DNA from: Gammaproteobacteria bacterium
GTDB lineage: Bacteria > Pseudomonadota > Gammaproteobacteria > Pseudomonadales > Azotimanducaceae
Direction of reading: 5' to 3'
DNA length: 52,414 nt
NCBI GenBank assembly: GCA_002704225.1
Contig: PAFU01000048.1
Coordinates: 23,512 to 75,925, forward strand
Shown: positions 8,505 through 15,533 of the stretch, one piece after another
How the letters are laid out: each line of letters opens with the position of its first letter
Numbering within the stretch: the stretch's first letter is position 1
The notes under the pieces: model-generated
Databases searched by the model: none
Seen by the model: the letters and a program-made list of their open reading frames with translations, nothing else
Told to the model about the DNA's origin: nothing
Program-made: the position numbers and the translations under genes

Positions 8505-9425
8505 TTGGACACTGAACGCTATCGGCAAAAGGATCTAGACGCATGGCACCACGACGGTGCCGTGGTCATACCAAATTTTTTCACCGCCGAAGAAATCGCA
8601 CCGATCTACTCCGATTACGCACAGCTCTACGGTGCTCGCGGCGCTGGAGACGGCAAGACATTGCGCATTGATACCGGTGAGCCTGCTGGTGCATTTCACC
8701 GAAAGCAATTCGTCAATCTGGACACGCTGCCCTTCGATGCCAGCCCGGAAATGAATTTGATATCGTTGCACCCTGCGCTGATCAAACTCGCCAAAGACCT
8801 ATTGGGTTGTGAAGAGATCCATCTGTATCAATCACACACCTGGGCAAAATTCACCGGTGAAGCAGACTATGACCAGCCATTTCACTGCGACTATGGCAAC
8901 CATACGCTGACCGTTCCTGCGGAAAATAGCAGCGACAAAACCGTGAACTTCGTCATTTACATTTCGGACGTTACTGACCCTCTCGGCGCAATGCATTACG
9001 TGCGCAGAGCCGATTCAGACAGGATTTTGGGCCCTGAGGCGATTATGGCTCCAGCCGACAAACAGCAGGCGTTACAGGCCGAGACGCGCTCTGCTGCCGC
9101 CCCTGCGGGATCCCTTGTTGCCTACTGTATCGATACGTTTCACCGGGGTACAAACATGATTGAGCCCAACGGGCTGCGCTATACCATGACCGTGAGTTTT
9201 AAGCGCGCTGACAACGCCAACATCGGCTTCCATGTCTGGCAGCACGCTGTCGACCGCCCTTGGCATCATGTGATCAATCACGCCAGCCCTGAACAGCTTG
9301 GCTGCTTGGGCATTCCCTCGCCCGGCGATTCGTTTTGGACGCAACGCACCTTAGAGCAATGTCAGACCCGCTGGCCGAATTGGGATTTGGCGGCCTATCG
9401 CGCAGCGGTCAAGGCTCCTGGTTAA
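8505..9425 (+). CDS. Phytanoyl-CoA dioxygenase (PhyH) family protein, second copy
   Basis: A 306-residue Fe(II)/2-oxoglutarate dioxygenase. The start is TTG at 8505: the frame is closed by a TGA at 8487-8489 and has no ATG before the conserved N-terminal helix. The metal site is seen as FH127-C-D129 with the distal H213 (TFHRGT) and R225 for 2-oxoglutarate. Residues 17-30 (DGAVVIPNFFTAEE) match the typical PhyH N-terminal strand and helix. It is not closely similar to the first PhyH protein of this cluster, so the two probably act at different positions or steps and are not a recent duplicate. The gene follows the GPH transporter by 15 bases, and the pair ends at a hairpin near 9451. Substrate unknown. 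Confidence 0.87.
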   Translation: MDTERYRQKDLDAWHHDGAVVIPNFFTAEEIAPIYSDYAQLYGARGAGDGKTLRIDTGEPAGAFHRKQFVNLDTLPFDASPEMNLISLHPALIKLAKDLLGCEEIHLYQSHTWAKFTGEADYDQPFHCDYGNHTLTVPAENSSDKTVNFVIYISDVTDPLGAMHYVRRADSDRILGPEAIMAPADKQQALQAETRSAAAPAGSLVAYCIDTFHRGTNMIEPNGLRYTMTVSFKRADNANIGFHVWQHAVDRPWHHVINHASPEQLGCLGIPSPGDSFWTQRTLEQCQTRWPNWDLAAYRAAVKAPG

Positions 9426-9450
9426 CCCAGAGGCCTCTGACTAACCCCAA

Positions 9451-9473
9451 GGACTCTGGATTAACCAGAGCCC
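9451..9473. terminator. Hairpin between convergent genes
   Basis: CTCTGG (9454-9459) and CCAGAG (9465-9470) pair around an ATTAA loop, and an outer GG/CC extends the stem past one mismatch. It lies between the ends of the PhyH gene (9425) and the YghU-type gene (9484). A second, perfect 12-bp palindrome, CAGAGGCCTCTG, sits at 9428-9439. No T-run follows, so termination strength is uncertain. Confidence 0.4.
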
Positions 9474-9483
9474 CAACAGGTGC

Positions 9484-10341
9484 TTATTTGAAATCCGCTG
9501 CGCTGTGTCGCTCGATCACCCGCGTCTCTTCGGGGCCCCACGGACGATTGACGCGGCGGCCGCGATCTACTGCCGGCCGCGCTTGAATTTGCTTCGCCCA
9601 GCGCACCACATGGGTATAGGACGCAGCGTCAATAAACTCTTCAGCACTGTAAAGATTGTTGATTGCCAGCTGACCGTACCAGGAATAGTTGGCGATATCC
9701 GCGATCGTATAATCGTCACCACACAAAAATTCGCGCTCAGCCAGCGTCCGATTCAGCACATCTAACTGACGCTTGATTTCCATCGTGAAGCGATCAATCG
9801 GGTACTGCATCTTGAACGGGGCATAGGCATAAAAGTGACCAAAGCCGCCGCCCAGATAGGGGGCACTGCCCATCTGCCAGAACAGCCACGACATACACTC
9901 GGCGCGGGCGGATGGTTCGGTTGGCAGCAAGGCACCAAATTTTTCGGCCAGATACACCATGATGGCTCCAGACTCAAACACCCGAGTAGGCGTGGGCGTG
10001 CTCAAATCCAGCAGCGCTGGAATTTTGGAATTCGGATTTATGTCAACGAAGTCGCTGCCGAACTGTTGGCCTTCCCCAATATTTATCGTGTAGGCATCGT
10101 ACTCTGCCCCGGCGTGGCCTAAATCGATGAGTTCTTCGAGCAAGGCCGTGACCTTGACCCCATTTGGCGTCGCCAACGAGTACAGCTGCAATGGGTTTTC
10201 GCCACGAGGCAGCTCTTTATCGTGAGTGGGTCCAGCGATCGGCCGATTGATGTTGGCGAAACGACCACCGCTCTCGGTATCCCAGGTCCAAACCTTGGGC
10301 GGTACGTATTCGTCGGTTGGGGTCGGCTTGTCATCACTCAT
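9484..10341 (-). CDS. yghU: YghU-type glutathione S-transferase (disulfide-bond oxidoreductase)
   Basis: A 285-residue protein matching the YghU/YfcG (Nu-class) glutathione transferase group, whose E. coli members reduce disulfides with two bound glutathiones. The long N-terminal arm before the thioredoxin fold (YVPPKVWTWD, then SGGRFANINRP) is characteristic of YghU; the thioredoxin domain begins near residue 50 with the YSLATPNGVK strand, lacks a catalytic cysteine as expected, and continues with NPNSKIPALLD and the E-S-GAI glutathione-binding segment. The all-helical C-terminal domain fills residues 130-260. The length equals the family norm. A strong AAGGAG is placed 6 bases before the ATG. 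It is followed by no obvious partner; upstream on the same strand is the sulfatase gene. Role: redox homeostasis or peroxide defence in the cytoplasm. Confidence 0.9.
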   Translation of the reverse strand: MSDDKPTPTDEYVPPKVWTWDTESGGRFANINRPIAGPTHDKELPRGENPLQLYSLATPNGVKVTALLEELIDLGHAGAEYDAYTINIGEGQQFGSDFVDINPNSKIPALLDLSTPTPTRVFESGAIMVYLAEKFGALLPTEPSARAECMSWLFWQMGSAPYLGGGFGHFYAYAPFKMQYPIDRFTMEIKRQLDVLNRTLAEREFLCGDDYTIADIANYSWYGQLAINNLYSAEEFIDAASYTHVVRWAKQIQARPAVDRGRRVNRPWGPEETRVIERHSAADFK

Positions 10342-10422
10342 AATTACTCCTTGTTATTCGCTTTATGGATCCATGGGACCCACTGCACTTCTGCCGCAGG
10401 TCAGTGTCCGTTATTCGCTGGA

Positions 10423-12000
10423 TCAAGACAATCCAGCGATACGCCCATCCCGTGTTGGCGCTCCCCGAGCAGCATCGTCAGCCGCCATCAGGGCATCCGC
10501 AAGCACCTCCATCATCTGACCCCGCGCAGGATGCTGTTGTGCGCTCAGATCTTGCATTTCGTCGGGATCCGACCGCAGGTCAAACAGCTGCTCTTCACCC
10601 TTGGCGTTTCGTGTATAGCGGTACTGTTCCGTAATCACCGTGCGCGTTTTCGCAGGTATCGGCGTGAGCTTTGCGGTGATGGTGGCGATGTCGTCCTCAA
10701 CCAGCACATGGTCGCGCACTCTGGCGTCTTCGTCGTTGAGCATGGCGGTTAAACTCTGCCCCTGAATGCCGTCATAACCCCGCAGTCTGCACAGCTCCAA
10801 GATCGTGGGGGCAATATCGATACTTGATGCCAATCCCTGCGTGCGTTGAGCTGGCATATTGGGAGCGCTAATAACCAAGGGCACTTGGAGTGTGCCGCGG
10901 TAGTGCATGAAGCCTTTTAAGAACAACCCGTGATCGCCCATCATGTCGCCGTGATCGCTGGTGAAAATCACGATCGTATTATCGCGCACCCCCAAGCTGT
11001 CGAGCTGCTCCAGTAGGCGACCGACACCATCGTCTACCATTTCGATCATGCCATATGTCGCGGCGATGGCCTGCCCCAACAACCGATCGTTACCGTAGCC
11101 GCAGGGTGCTACCCAGTCACGCTGATCGGCGGGATGCACACGTTGGAAGGCGCGCAAATGCGCTGGCGCGTGAGGCAGCGGGTCGTGTCGACTCTCGGGC
11201 AGCGGAATATCTGCAGGATCATGTCTGTCAAACCATGGCCCTGGCGGGCTGATCGGGTGGTGAGGATCTGGGAATGAACACATGGCCATCCACGGTTCGT
11301 TTGTTTCGCTGCAGGACTGAATGAATTCTTGGGTCCGCTCGGTCACAAAGCGAGTGGAGTGAAACCGTTCGTTATAGGGCGCCTCGTAAATTTGCCACCA
11401 TTCGTCGCTGCGTTTGCTACCCGGCGCCTGAGCGTCGTGTGGTGCCAGCAGTTCTTCTCGACTCGCGCCTTGGGCGAGTGCCCACTGCAAATGATGACCT
11501 GTTACCCGAGCTCCGTGGTCGATCGACAACTCGATACGCTCGAAGCCATAAAAGTCCTCAGGATCCTTGGGGAGCTTATCGAGATACCGTTCGAAGTCCT
11601 CAAAGCGATCCCAGCCGTCAGGCTGATGATCCAGTAAGGCGCCCTGCCCGCGAAAATCCACCACAGAGTTCCTGCTCATCCCATGCTGTAAATGGGACTT
11701 CCCCACAAGTGCCGTACGATACCCATCGGCACGCAGCTGGCGAACAAAGGTGTTGGCATGCCAATCGAGAGAGCGGTCGTTGAAAATCACCCCATGCGCT
11801 GTGGGCATCCGCCCGGTCAGGATCGTGGCTCGATTGGGCATACAGACAGGGTTTGCCACCCACGCATTTTCAAACACGCAACCCGATGACGCCAAACTGT
11901 CTAAGTTGGGGGTGCGTACCGTTGGGTTGCCCATAAACCCCACGTGATCGGCCCGATGCTGATCTGTCATGATCAGCAAAATGTTTGGTTTCTCGCTCAT
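10423..12000 (-). CDS. Sulfatase (formylglycine-dependent, arylsulfatase-like)
   Basis: A 525-residue sulfatase hydrolysing sulfate (or possibly phosphonate) esters. ATG 12000 is preferred to the TTG at 12012 because GAGGG lies 5 bases upstream. PNILLIMTDQHR (5-16) provides calcium-binding aspartates. The sequence C53-M-P-N-R57 followed by T-x-LTGR is the sulfatase core C-x-P-x-R, whose cysteine is oxidised to formylglycine; N replaces the more usual S at the third position after the cysteine, a common variant. The second metal site is the TSDHGDMMGDHG segment in the middle of the protein. No signal peptide is present, so action on an imported substrate is implied. A separate formylglycine-generating enzyme is needed and is not in this window. 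The organic substrate is unknown. Confidence 0.9.
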   Translation of the reverse strand: MSEKPNILLIMTDQHRADHVGFMGNPTVRTPNLDSLASSGCVFENAWVANPVCMPNRATILTGRMPTAHGVIFNDRSLDWHANTFVRQLRADGYRTALVGKSHLQHGMSRNSVVDFRGQGALLDHQPDGWDRFEDFERYLDKLPKDPEDFYGFERIELSIDHGARVTGHHLQWALAQGASREELLAPHDAQAPGSKRSDEWWQIYEAPYNERFHSTRFVTERTQEFIQSCSETNEPWMAMCSFPDPHHPISPPGPWFDRHDPADIPLPESRHDPLPHAPAHLRAFQRVHPADQRDWVAPCGYGNDRLLGQAIAATYGMIEMVDDGVGRLLEQLDSLGVRDNTIVIFTSDHGDMMGDHGLFLKGFMHYRGTLQVPLVISAPNMPAQRTQGLASSIDIAPTILELCRLRGYDGIQGQSLTAMLNDEDARVRDHVLVEDDIATITAKLTPIPAKTRTVITEQYRYTRNAKGEEQLFDLRSDPDEMQDLSAQQHPARGQMMEVLADALMAADDAARGAPTRDGRIAGLS

Positions 12001-12080
12001 AACTTCCCTCAACCGCCCTTCAATCCGTGTGAAAGAACCCTCGGCAACAGGTCAATCCTTGCGTCACCCAGGAGTTGTCG

Positions 12081-12434
12081 TTAGCCGAGAGCAAAGGTCA
12101 TGAACGACTGGCGTTGAACTCTCACCGCAAGCACATCGGCTGGCGGGCGATCTACGGCCTTGTTCAATCCTGACGGCAACCCCGCCTGAGTAATCAGCGC
12201 ATTGGCACGCGCCAATGTCACAGTAGCAGACAGGTCTTGGGTGCGAGCCGTAAGGGTTTCGCGCAACCGCTTGCCGGTCTGATTCTGATTCGCCTGTTGT
12301 ACCGCGGCCTTGGCACCGTTGAGGGCCTCGTAGGTGCCCCGAGCCAACACCGTTTTTGGCGCACCCAGCCGCGTTTGAGCACCAGAAGGGCTAGGAGGTG
12401 TCATCAAGGCGTTGGATGAAAGCGGTAAGGACAT
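12081..12434 (-). CDS. Hypothetical protein, 117 residues
   Basis: I do not recognise this protein. It is 117 residues, rich in Ala, Thr, Gln and Leu, with a low-complexity Ser/Pro N-terminus, a helical middle with basic residues and an ordered-looking end. There is no signal peptide, membrane segment or cysteine. Support for a real gene is indirect: it fills the space between two well supported minus-strand genes, and a perfect TATAAT lies 36 bases upstream of its ATG on the same strand. There is no clear Shine-Dalgarno sequence. It could be a lineage-specific small cytoplasmic protein. Confidence 0.45.
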   Translation of the reverse strand: MSLPLSSNALMTPPSPSGAQTRLGAPKTVLARGTYEALNGAKAAVQQANQNQTGKRLRETLTARTQDLSATVTLARANALITQAGLPSGLNKAVDRPPADVLAVRVQRQSFMTFALG

Positions 12435-12469
12435 AATGAAAAAAGCGCAAGAACGGAAAATTTTGTCCG

Positions 12470-12475
12470 ATTATA
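12470..12475 (-). promoter_or_regulatory. Candidate -10 box (TATAAT)
   Basis: A perfect TATAAT on the minus strand, 36 bases before the ATG of the 117-residue hypothetical gene. The only good -35-like hexamer (TTGACC, at 12487-12492) is only 11 bases away, too close for a normal sigma-70 spacer, so the promoter call is tentative. Confidence 0.3.
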
Positions 12476-12550
12476 CCTGCTTTTGTGGTCAAGCGGTCGA
12501 TGCGAGCGGCAATCGCCTGCCGCTTGTTTCTGTCCCTTCGACGCGAAACC

Positions 12551-13075
12551 CTACCAACCCGAGCGACCGGGCTCGCCTTTGAAGGGCCCAACGATTTCGT
12601 CCGTTACCCAACCGCCATAAAATCCACCGGCTTGGGCGCGCACGGTCTGGCCCGCCACAACGCAGTGACATTCCGCTGGGTAAAAGGCATACCAGCCTGC
12701 CACTTCCGCGAAGGCTTGGGTGGGTTTGGGATAGCGCCAAGCGAGGCGCTGGTCTTGATAGCGAAAGTACTCCGCCTGCCCCTTCCATTCGCAGTACGAG
12801 GCGCCATCCACCGGTTCGAGGGGAACGTTGAGAGCGCTGGGCGGCAAATAAAACGTTGGCGGGCTGGCGGTCTCTAGGACCCGTTTACTGTTACTGCAGG
12901 CCGCCACCAAGGTTCCGTCGGCTGCAAACACCTGCACATCGCGTGCATCATCGACAATGGCCGGCGGGCGGGGATAATCCCATACCGACTCTTGACCGGG
13001 ACCGGGCTCCAGCGCGAAATCCGGCCGCTTTTGACCCGTGTGCTGCCAACCGTAGGTGTTGGATTTGTCGCTCAT
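12551..13075 (-). CDS. DUF427 family protein
   Basis: A 174-residue protein that fits the DUF427 (PF04248) family: the VWDYPRPP segment near residues 31-38, FYLPPSA about residue 75, YCEWKGQAEYF about 93-103, the AFYPAE strand, and the terminal GGFYGGWVT followed by IVGPFKG. The family folds as a small beta-barrel and has no established biochemical function. A GGGGG precedes the ATG by several bases. The gene lies 30 bases downstream of the extended SDR gene on the same strand, so the two are probably one transcript. No membrane or export signal is visible, so it should be cytoplasmic. The family call is secure; function cannot be given. Confidence 0.85.
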   Translation of the reverse strand: MSDKSNTYGWQHTGQKRPDFALEPGPGQESVWDYPRPPAIVDDARDVQVFAADGTLVAACSNSKRVLETASPPTFYLPPSALNVPLEPVDGASYCEWKGQAEYFRYQDQRLAWRYPKPTQAFAEVAGWYAFYPAECHCVVAGQTVRAQAGGFYGGWVTDEIVGPFKGEPGRSGW

Positions 13076-13105
13076 TCGCCAGCCCCCCTAGAAAAGTGTT
13101 TCAGG

Positions 13106-14182
13106 TTATCGAACCGGCCCGAAGCCCTCCCGAAGCACGGGCTGTACCTTGGCTACAGACAACAACGATTCAACGCAATCTCGAATCGACTCGTCTAAGG
13201 GTCGAAACGTCGCGCCGGTGACCGAGCAGATTCGGTCATTGCGCAGCTCGCACTGGGCCCAGATCGCTCGCATTTCTGCTTCTCTGGCCTGAATGCGTTC
13301 TGGAAAGTTGTCCGTGACCTCGGGCGTCGCGTGTCCCAACTCAGGCAGCAGGCGGTCAATGGATGCACACACATCCTCGACGTTGCGTGTATCCGTAGAC
13401 CAAGCGATGTAGCGCTCACCATTCTGTACGTTGACATTTTCCAACAGGCGAATATGACAGTCGGCATCATCGCGGACGTCCACCGTCATCCAAGGTCGGT
13501 AAGCGCCGTTTTGGTAATAGGTGCCGAGTAGCATCATTTCAATATTGTGCTGCCAGGGCCCCATGTCTTTCTGGTGCGCCGAGAGGATCGGGCCGACGTT
13601 GTCTGCCGGACAAATACGAATGCAGTCCCAGCCGCCATGTGCCTCGGCTGCGTCCGTGAACAATCGTTCAAGTTCTACCTTGCCCATGGAATAACCTTGG
13701 CCACGCTCAGTCGTGCGTTTAGGGCTCTCCTCATCGGGATAACGGTCTTCGTAAAACACCGGTCGTCGCACCAGCTCCTGCAAATCCGCCTCGGAAATAA
13801 TCGCAGCGATACTGGATGTGACAACCACTCGATTCACCGTTCCCGAATTGTTGATGCTAGCAATCACATGTTCGCAAACGCCACGCATGTATTCTGGATC
13901 ATCGTAGGTGCTTACGTGGGAGACGTGGCAAACGCCCTGACAGCCGCTAAAGATATCGTCAAAGCACCCGGCCTGGTCAAGGTTGGCCGAATGCAAGGTC
14001 AGCCGACCCGACGCGTAGCCTGGCATCTGGCGCAGAAAATCGGTTTTGTTCGTGTCGCCGGCATCACGCACACAGGCCCTCACCCGGTAGCCCCTATCCA
14101 ACAGACCGCGGACGACCCAACCACCGATAAAGCCTGCCGCGCCGGTAACTGCCACCGTACTGCCCTTTGGAACTGGTGCCAT
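13106..14182 (-). CDS. NAD(P)-dependent extended SDR (dihydroflavonol-reductase-like)
   Basis: A 358-residue extended short-chain dehydrogenase/reductase. TGAAGFIG at 13-20 binds the cofactor pyrophosphate; the VRD motif at 38-40 is typical of NADP-preferring dihydroflavonol or cinnamoyl-CoA reductase relatives; serines at 123-124 and Y164-x3-K168 form the active site. Such bacterial enzymes reduce ketones or aldehydes or act as sterol or sugar dehydrogenases. The ATG has a good AGGGAGAG upstream. The gene is the first of a likely two-gene unit with the DUF427 gene. It faces away from the selenoprotein gene at 14399, leaving a 216-base divergent promoter region. The substrate is unknown. Confidence 0.82.
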   Translation of the reverse strand: MAPVPKGSTVAVTGAAGFIGGWVVRGLLDRGYRVRACVRDAGDTNKTDFLRQMPGYASGRLTLHSANLDQAGCFDDIFSGCQGVCHVSHVSTYDDPEYMRGVCEHVIASINNSGTVNRVVVTSSIAAIISEADLQELVRRPVFYEDRYPDEESPKRTTERGQGYSMGKVELERLFTDAAEAHGGWDCIRICPADNVGPILSAHQKDMGPWQHNIEMMLLGTYYQNGAYRPWMTVDVRDDADCHIRLLENVNVQNGERYIAWSTDTRNVEDVCASIDRLLPELGHATPEVTDNFPERIQAREAEMRAIWAQCELRNDRICSVTGATFRPLDESIRDCVESLLSVAKVQPVLREGFGPVR

Positions 14183-14337
14183 GAAATTCTCTCCCTGTTT
14201 GAAAGTTAGTTCGAATCAAGCGAACGAGTGATCGTTACCTTAGCCTATCGCCTACCGGCTCACTAGCGTCTCGGCCCCGCCCATCGCTCCATCAGCCACC
14301 CTGCGATAAGCCGTGGCATTTCGGCACCCCCTATCCT

Positions 14338-14343
14338 TATAAT
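14338..14343 (+). promoter_or_regulatory. Candidate -10 box for the selenoprotein gene
   Basis: A perfect TATAAT on the plus strand, 55 bases before the ATG at 14399, inside the 216-base divergent region. The best -35-like hexamer (TGGCAT, 14314-14319, spacer 18) is weak. Position and the lack of other signals make it the likeliest promoter, but it is unproven. Confidence 0.35.
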
Positions 14344-14398
14344 GATGACTCGCGAGTTCCATTACTGCCGTTTTCGGCGTCACGACAGGGAAAAATTG

Positions 14399-14740
14399 AT
14401 GAGTAAAAAAGTCGATTGGTATTACTTCCGAGGGGGATGAACCAGCTGTACCCGAGCATCCAAGTTTTTGGAAGCAAGTGAGATTGAGATCAGCGAAACC
14501 ATTCCGGCAAGCCGAAAATTGCAACGAGAAGATGCGGCTGCATTGCTCGCCAAGGCAAAAACCATGGTGGTTTCAAAGGGTAAGAAAGTGACCGAGTTTG
14601 CCGGCGGTAGTAAAGCGTCTGAAGAAGCGTTGGATGCCATGCTGGGCAGCACAGGGAATCTTCGGGCTCCGACCGCTTTGATTGGAAAGCACATCATCGT
14701 GGGCTTCAACGAAGACACGTACTCTGACGCGCTGAAATAG
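14399..14740 (+). CDS. ArsC-like thioredoxin-fold selenoprotein (in-frame TGA as selenocysteine)
   Basis: Reading the frame from ATG 14399 gives 113 residues if the TGA at 14438-14440 is decoded as selenocysteine. AGGGA lies about 8 bases before the ATG. The N-terminus VDWYYFRGG is followed by U14-T-S-C17, a redox motif in exactly the place where relatives of ArsC-type thioredoxin-fold proteins carry C-x2-C. The sequence after the TGA continues without interruption: VVSKGKKVTEF, GSTGNLRAPT with a cis-Pro-like P91, and VGFNEDTY near the end, all typical of that family. A small hairpin begins 18 bases after the TGA (see next entry), and selD lies 6.5 kb away. Sec forms of ArsC-like proteins have been noted in bacterial selenoproteome surveys. 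Likely role: thiol/selenol redox chemistry in the cytoplasm; arsenate as substrate is doubtful. Standard gene calling would start at TTG 14468 and lose the active site. Confidence 0.88.
14441..14475 (+). promoter_or_regulatory. Putative bacterial SECIS hairpin
   Basis: Directly after the TGA the mRNA can form a stem TCCAA (14459-14463) with TTGGA (14468-14472) closing a GTTT loop (14464-14467). The stem extends by two G-C pairs beyond one A-A mismatch (GCA before, AGC after). The loop starts with G and lies 23 bases after the TGA, within the spacing and guanine-in-the-loop rule described for bacterial SECIS elements read by SelB. An alternative weaker pairing (14435-14439 with 14457-14461) would include the TGA itself. 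Confidence 0.65.
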
Positions 14741-14750
14741 CGCAAAGCAC

Positions 14751-14778
14751 CAGTGACCGGCAGCGAGCCCGGTCACTG
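14751..14778. terminator. 10-bp perfect inverted repeat between selenoprotein and nitroreductase genes
   Basis: CAGTGACCGG (14751-14760) and CCGGTCACTG (14769-14778) pair around an 8-base loop. It lies 10 bases after the selenoprotein stop and 21 bases before the nitroreductase ATG. No T-run follows, so it may be an intercistronic mRNA-stabilising hairpin, a weak terminator or a protein-binding palindrome. Confidence 0.55.
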
Positions 14779-14799
14779 CAGAATTCAAGGTAGAGCAAT

Positions 14800-15453
14800 A
14801 TGAACGTAACCGAGGCCGTTGCATCGCGACGCTCGATCCGAGCCTTTCTTGACACCCCGGTCAGCAACACCCTGCTGCGCGAGCTACTGGAAAAGTCCGC
14901 TCGAGCACCGTCCGGTGGCAACGTACAGCCGTGGCAGGTGCAGGTAGTGAACGGTTCGCGTATGCAGGATTTTCAGGAGCATCTTGCGCAACAAGACCCC
15001 AGAGAGAAGCCCGCCTACGAAATCTACCCCAAGGACCTGCCCTCCCCGTATCGAGACAGCCGTTTCAAAGTGGGCGAGGATATGTACGGCCTATTAGGCA
15101 TCCCAAGAGAGGACAAAGCGGGGCGTTTCGCTCATCTAGCGCGTAACTTCGAGTTCTTTGGTGCCCCAGCCGCTTTTTTCTGTCTTATCGACAGAACCAT
15201 GGGCCAACCTCAGTGGTCGGATCTGGGCATGTTTTTGCAGACATTCATGCTGTTGGCTCAAGAAGCTGGCCTAGACACTTGCGCGCAAGAAGCGTGGGCT
15301 ACCCGACCCCAGGCAGTCACATCGTTTCTACAGACGCCAGACAATCTTATGCTGTTCTGTGGCATGGCCATTGGTCACCGGGACCCCAAGGCACCGGTCA
15401 ACCAGTTGGTGTCAGACCGGTCGCCGCTGGATTCTTGGGCCAAATGGGCCTAA
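14800..15453 (+). CDS. Nitroreductase-family FMN oxidoreductase (second copy)
   Basis: A 217-residue nitroreductase-fold flavoprotein. SRRSIRAFLDTPV (about 9-21) supplies the conserved arginines that hold FMN phosphate, and RAPSGGNVQPWQV (about 35-47) is the signature loop; the C-terminal half has the GLDTCAQEAWA helix seen in members close to NfsB or drug-reducing nitroreductases. It should reduce nitro-aromatics, quinones or flavins with NAD(P)H in the cytoplasm. It is distinct from the copy at 5328. It follows the selenoprotein gene by 59 bases on the same strand, separated by a strong inverted repeat, so co-transcription is possible and would suggest a shared redox role. The ATG has only a weak purine-rich region upstream. 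Confidence 0.87.
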   Translation: MNVTEAVASRRSIRAFLDTPVSNTLLRELLEKSARAPSGGNVQPWQVQVVNGSRMQDFQEHLAQQDPREKPAYEIYPKDLPSPYRDSRFKVGEDMYGLLGIPREDKAGRFAHLARNFEFFGAPAAFFCLIDRTMGQPQWSDLGMFLQTFMLLAQEAGLDTCAQEAWATRPQAVTSFLQTPDNLMLFCGMAIGHRDPKAPVNQLVSDRSPLDSWAKWA

Positions 15454-15533
15454 CTGCGTAGGTCTCAGCGCGCGGATCTCGATGCGTAAACCTCGGCCCT
15501 GAGACTGTTTCAGATCAGGGCTGTGGATCGGGG

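Noticed and set aside
12081-13075. Operon of the 117-residue unknown with DUF427 as one transcript
   Set aside because: A -10 box directly upstream of the small gene suggests it may have its own start; not enough evidence to call an operon.
14438-14440. TGA as a genuine stop codon that would make 14468-14740 a truncated gene
   Set aside because: The upstream frame has a start codon with a ribosome site and matches the expected N-terminus of the fold, including the redox motif; selD and a hairpin downstream also support recoding.
15462-15505. GTCTCAG/CTGAGAC inverted repeat between nitroreductase and phoD
   Set aside because: A 7-bp stem with a 30-base loop is within chance expectation.
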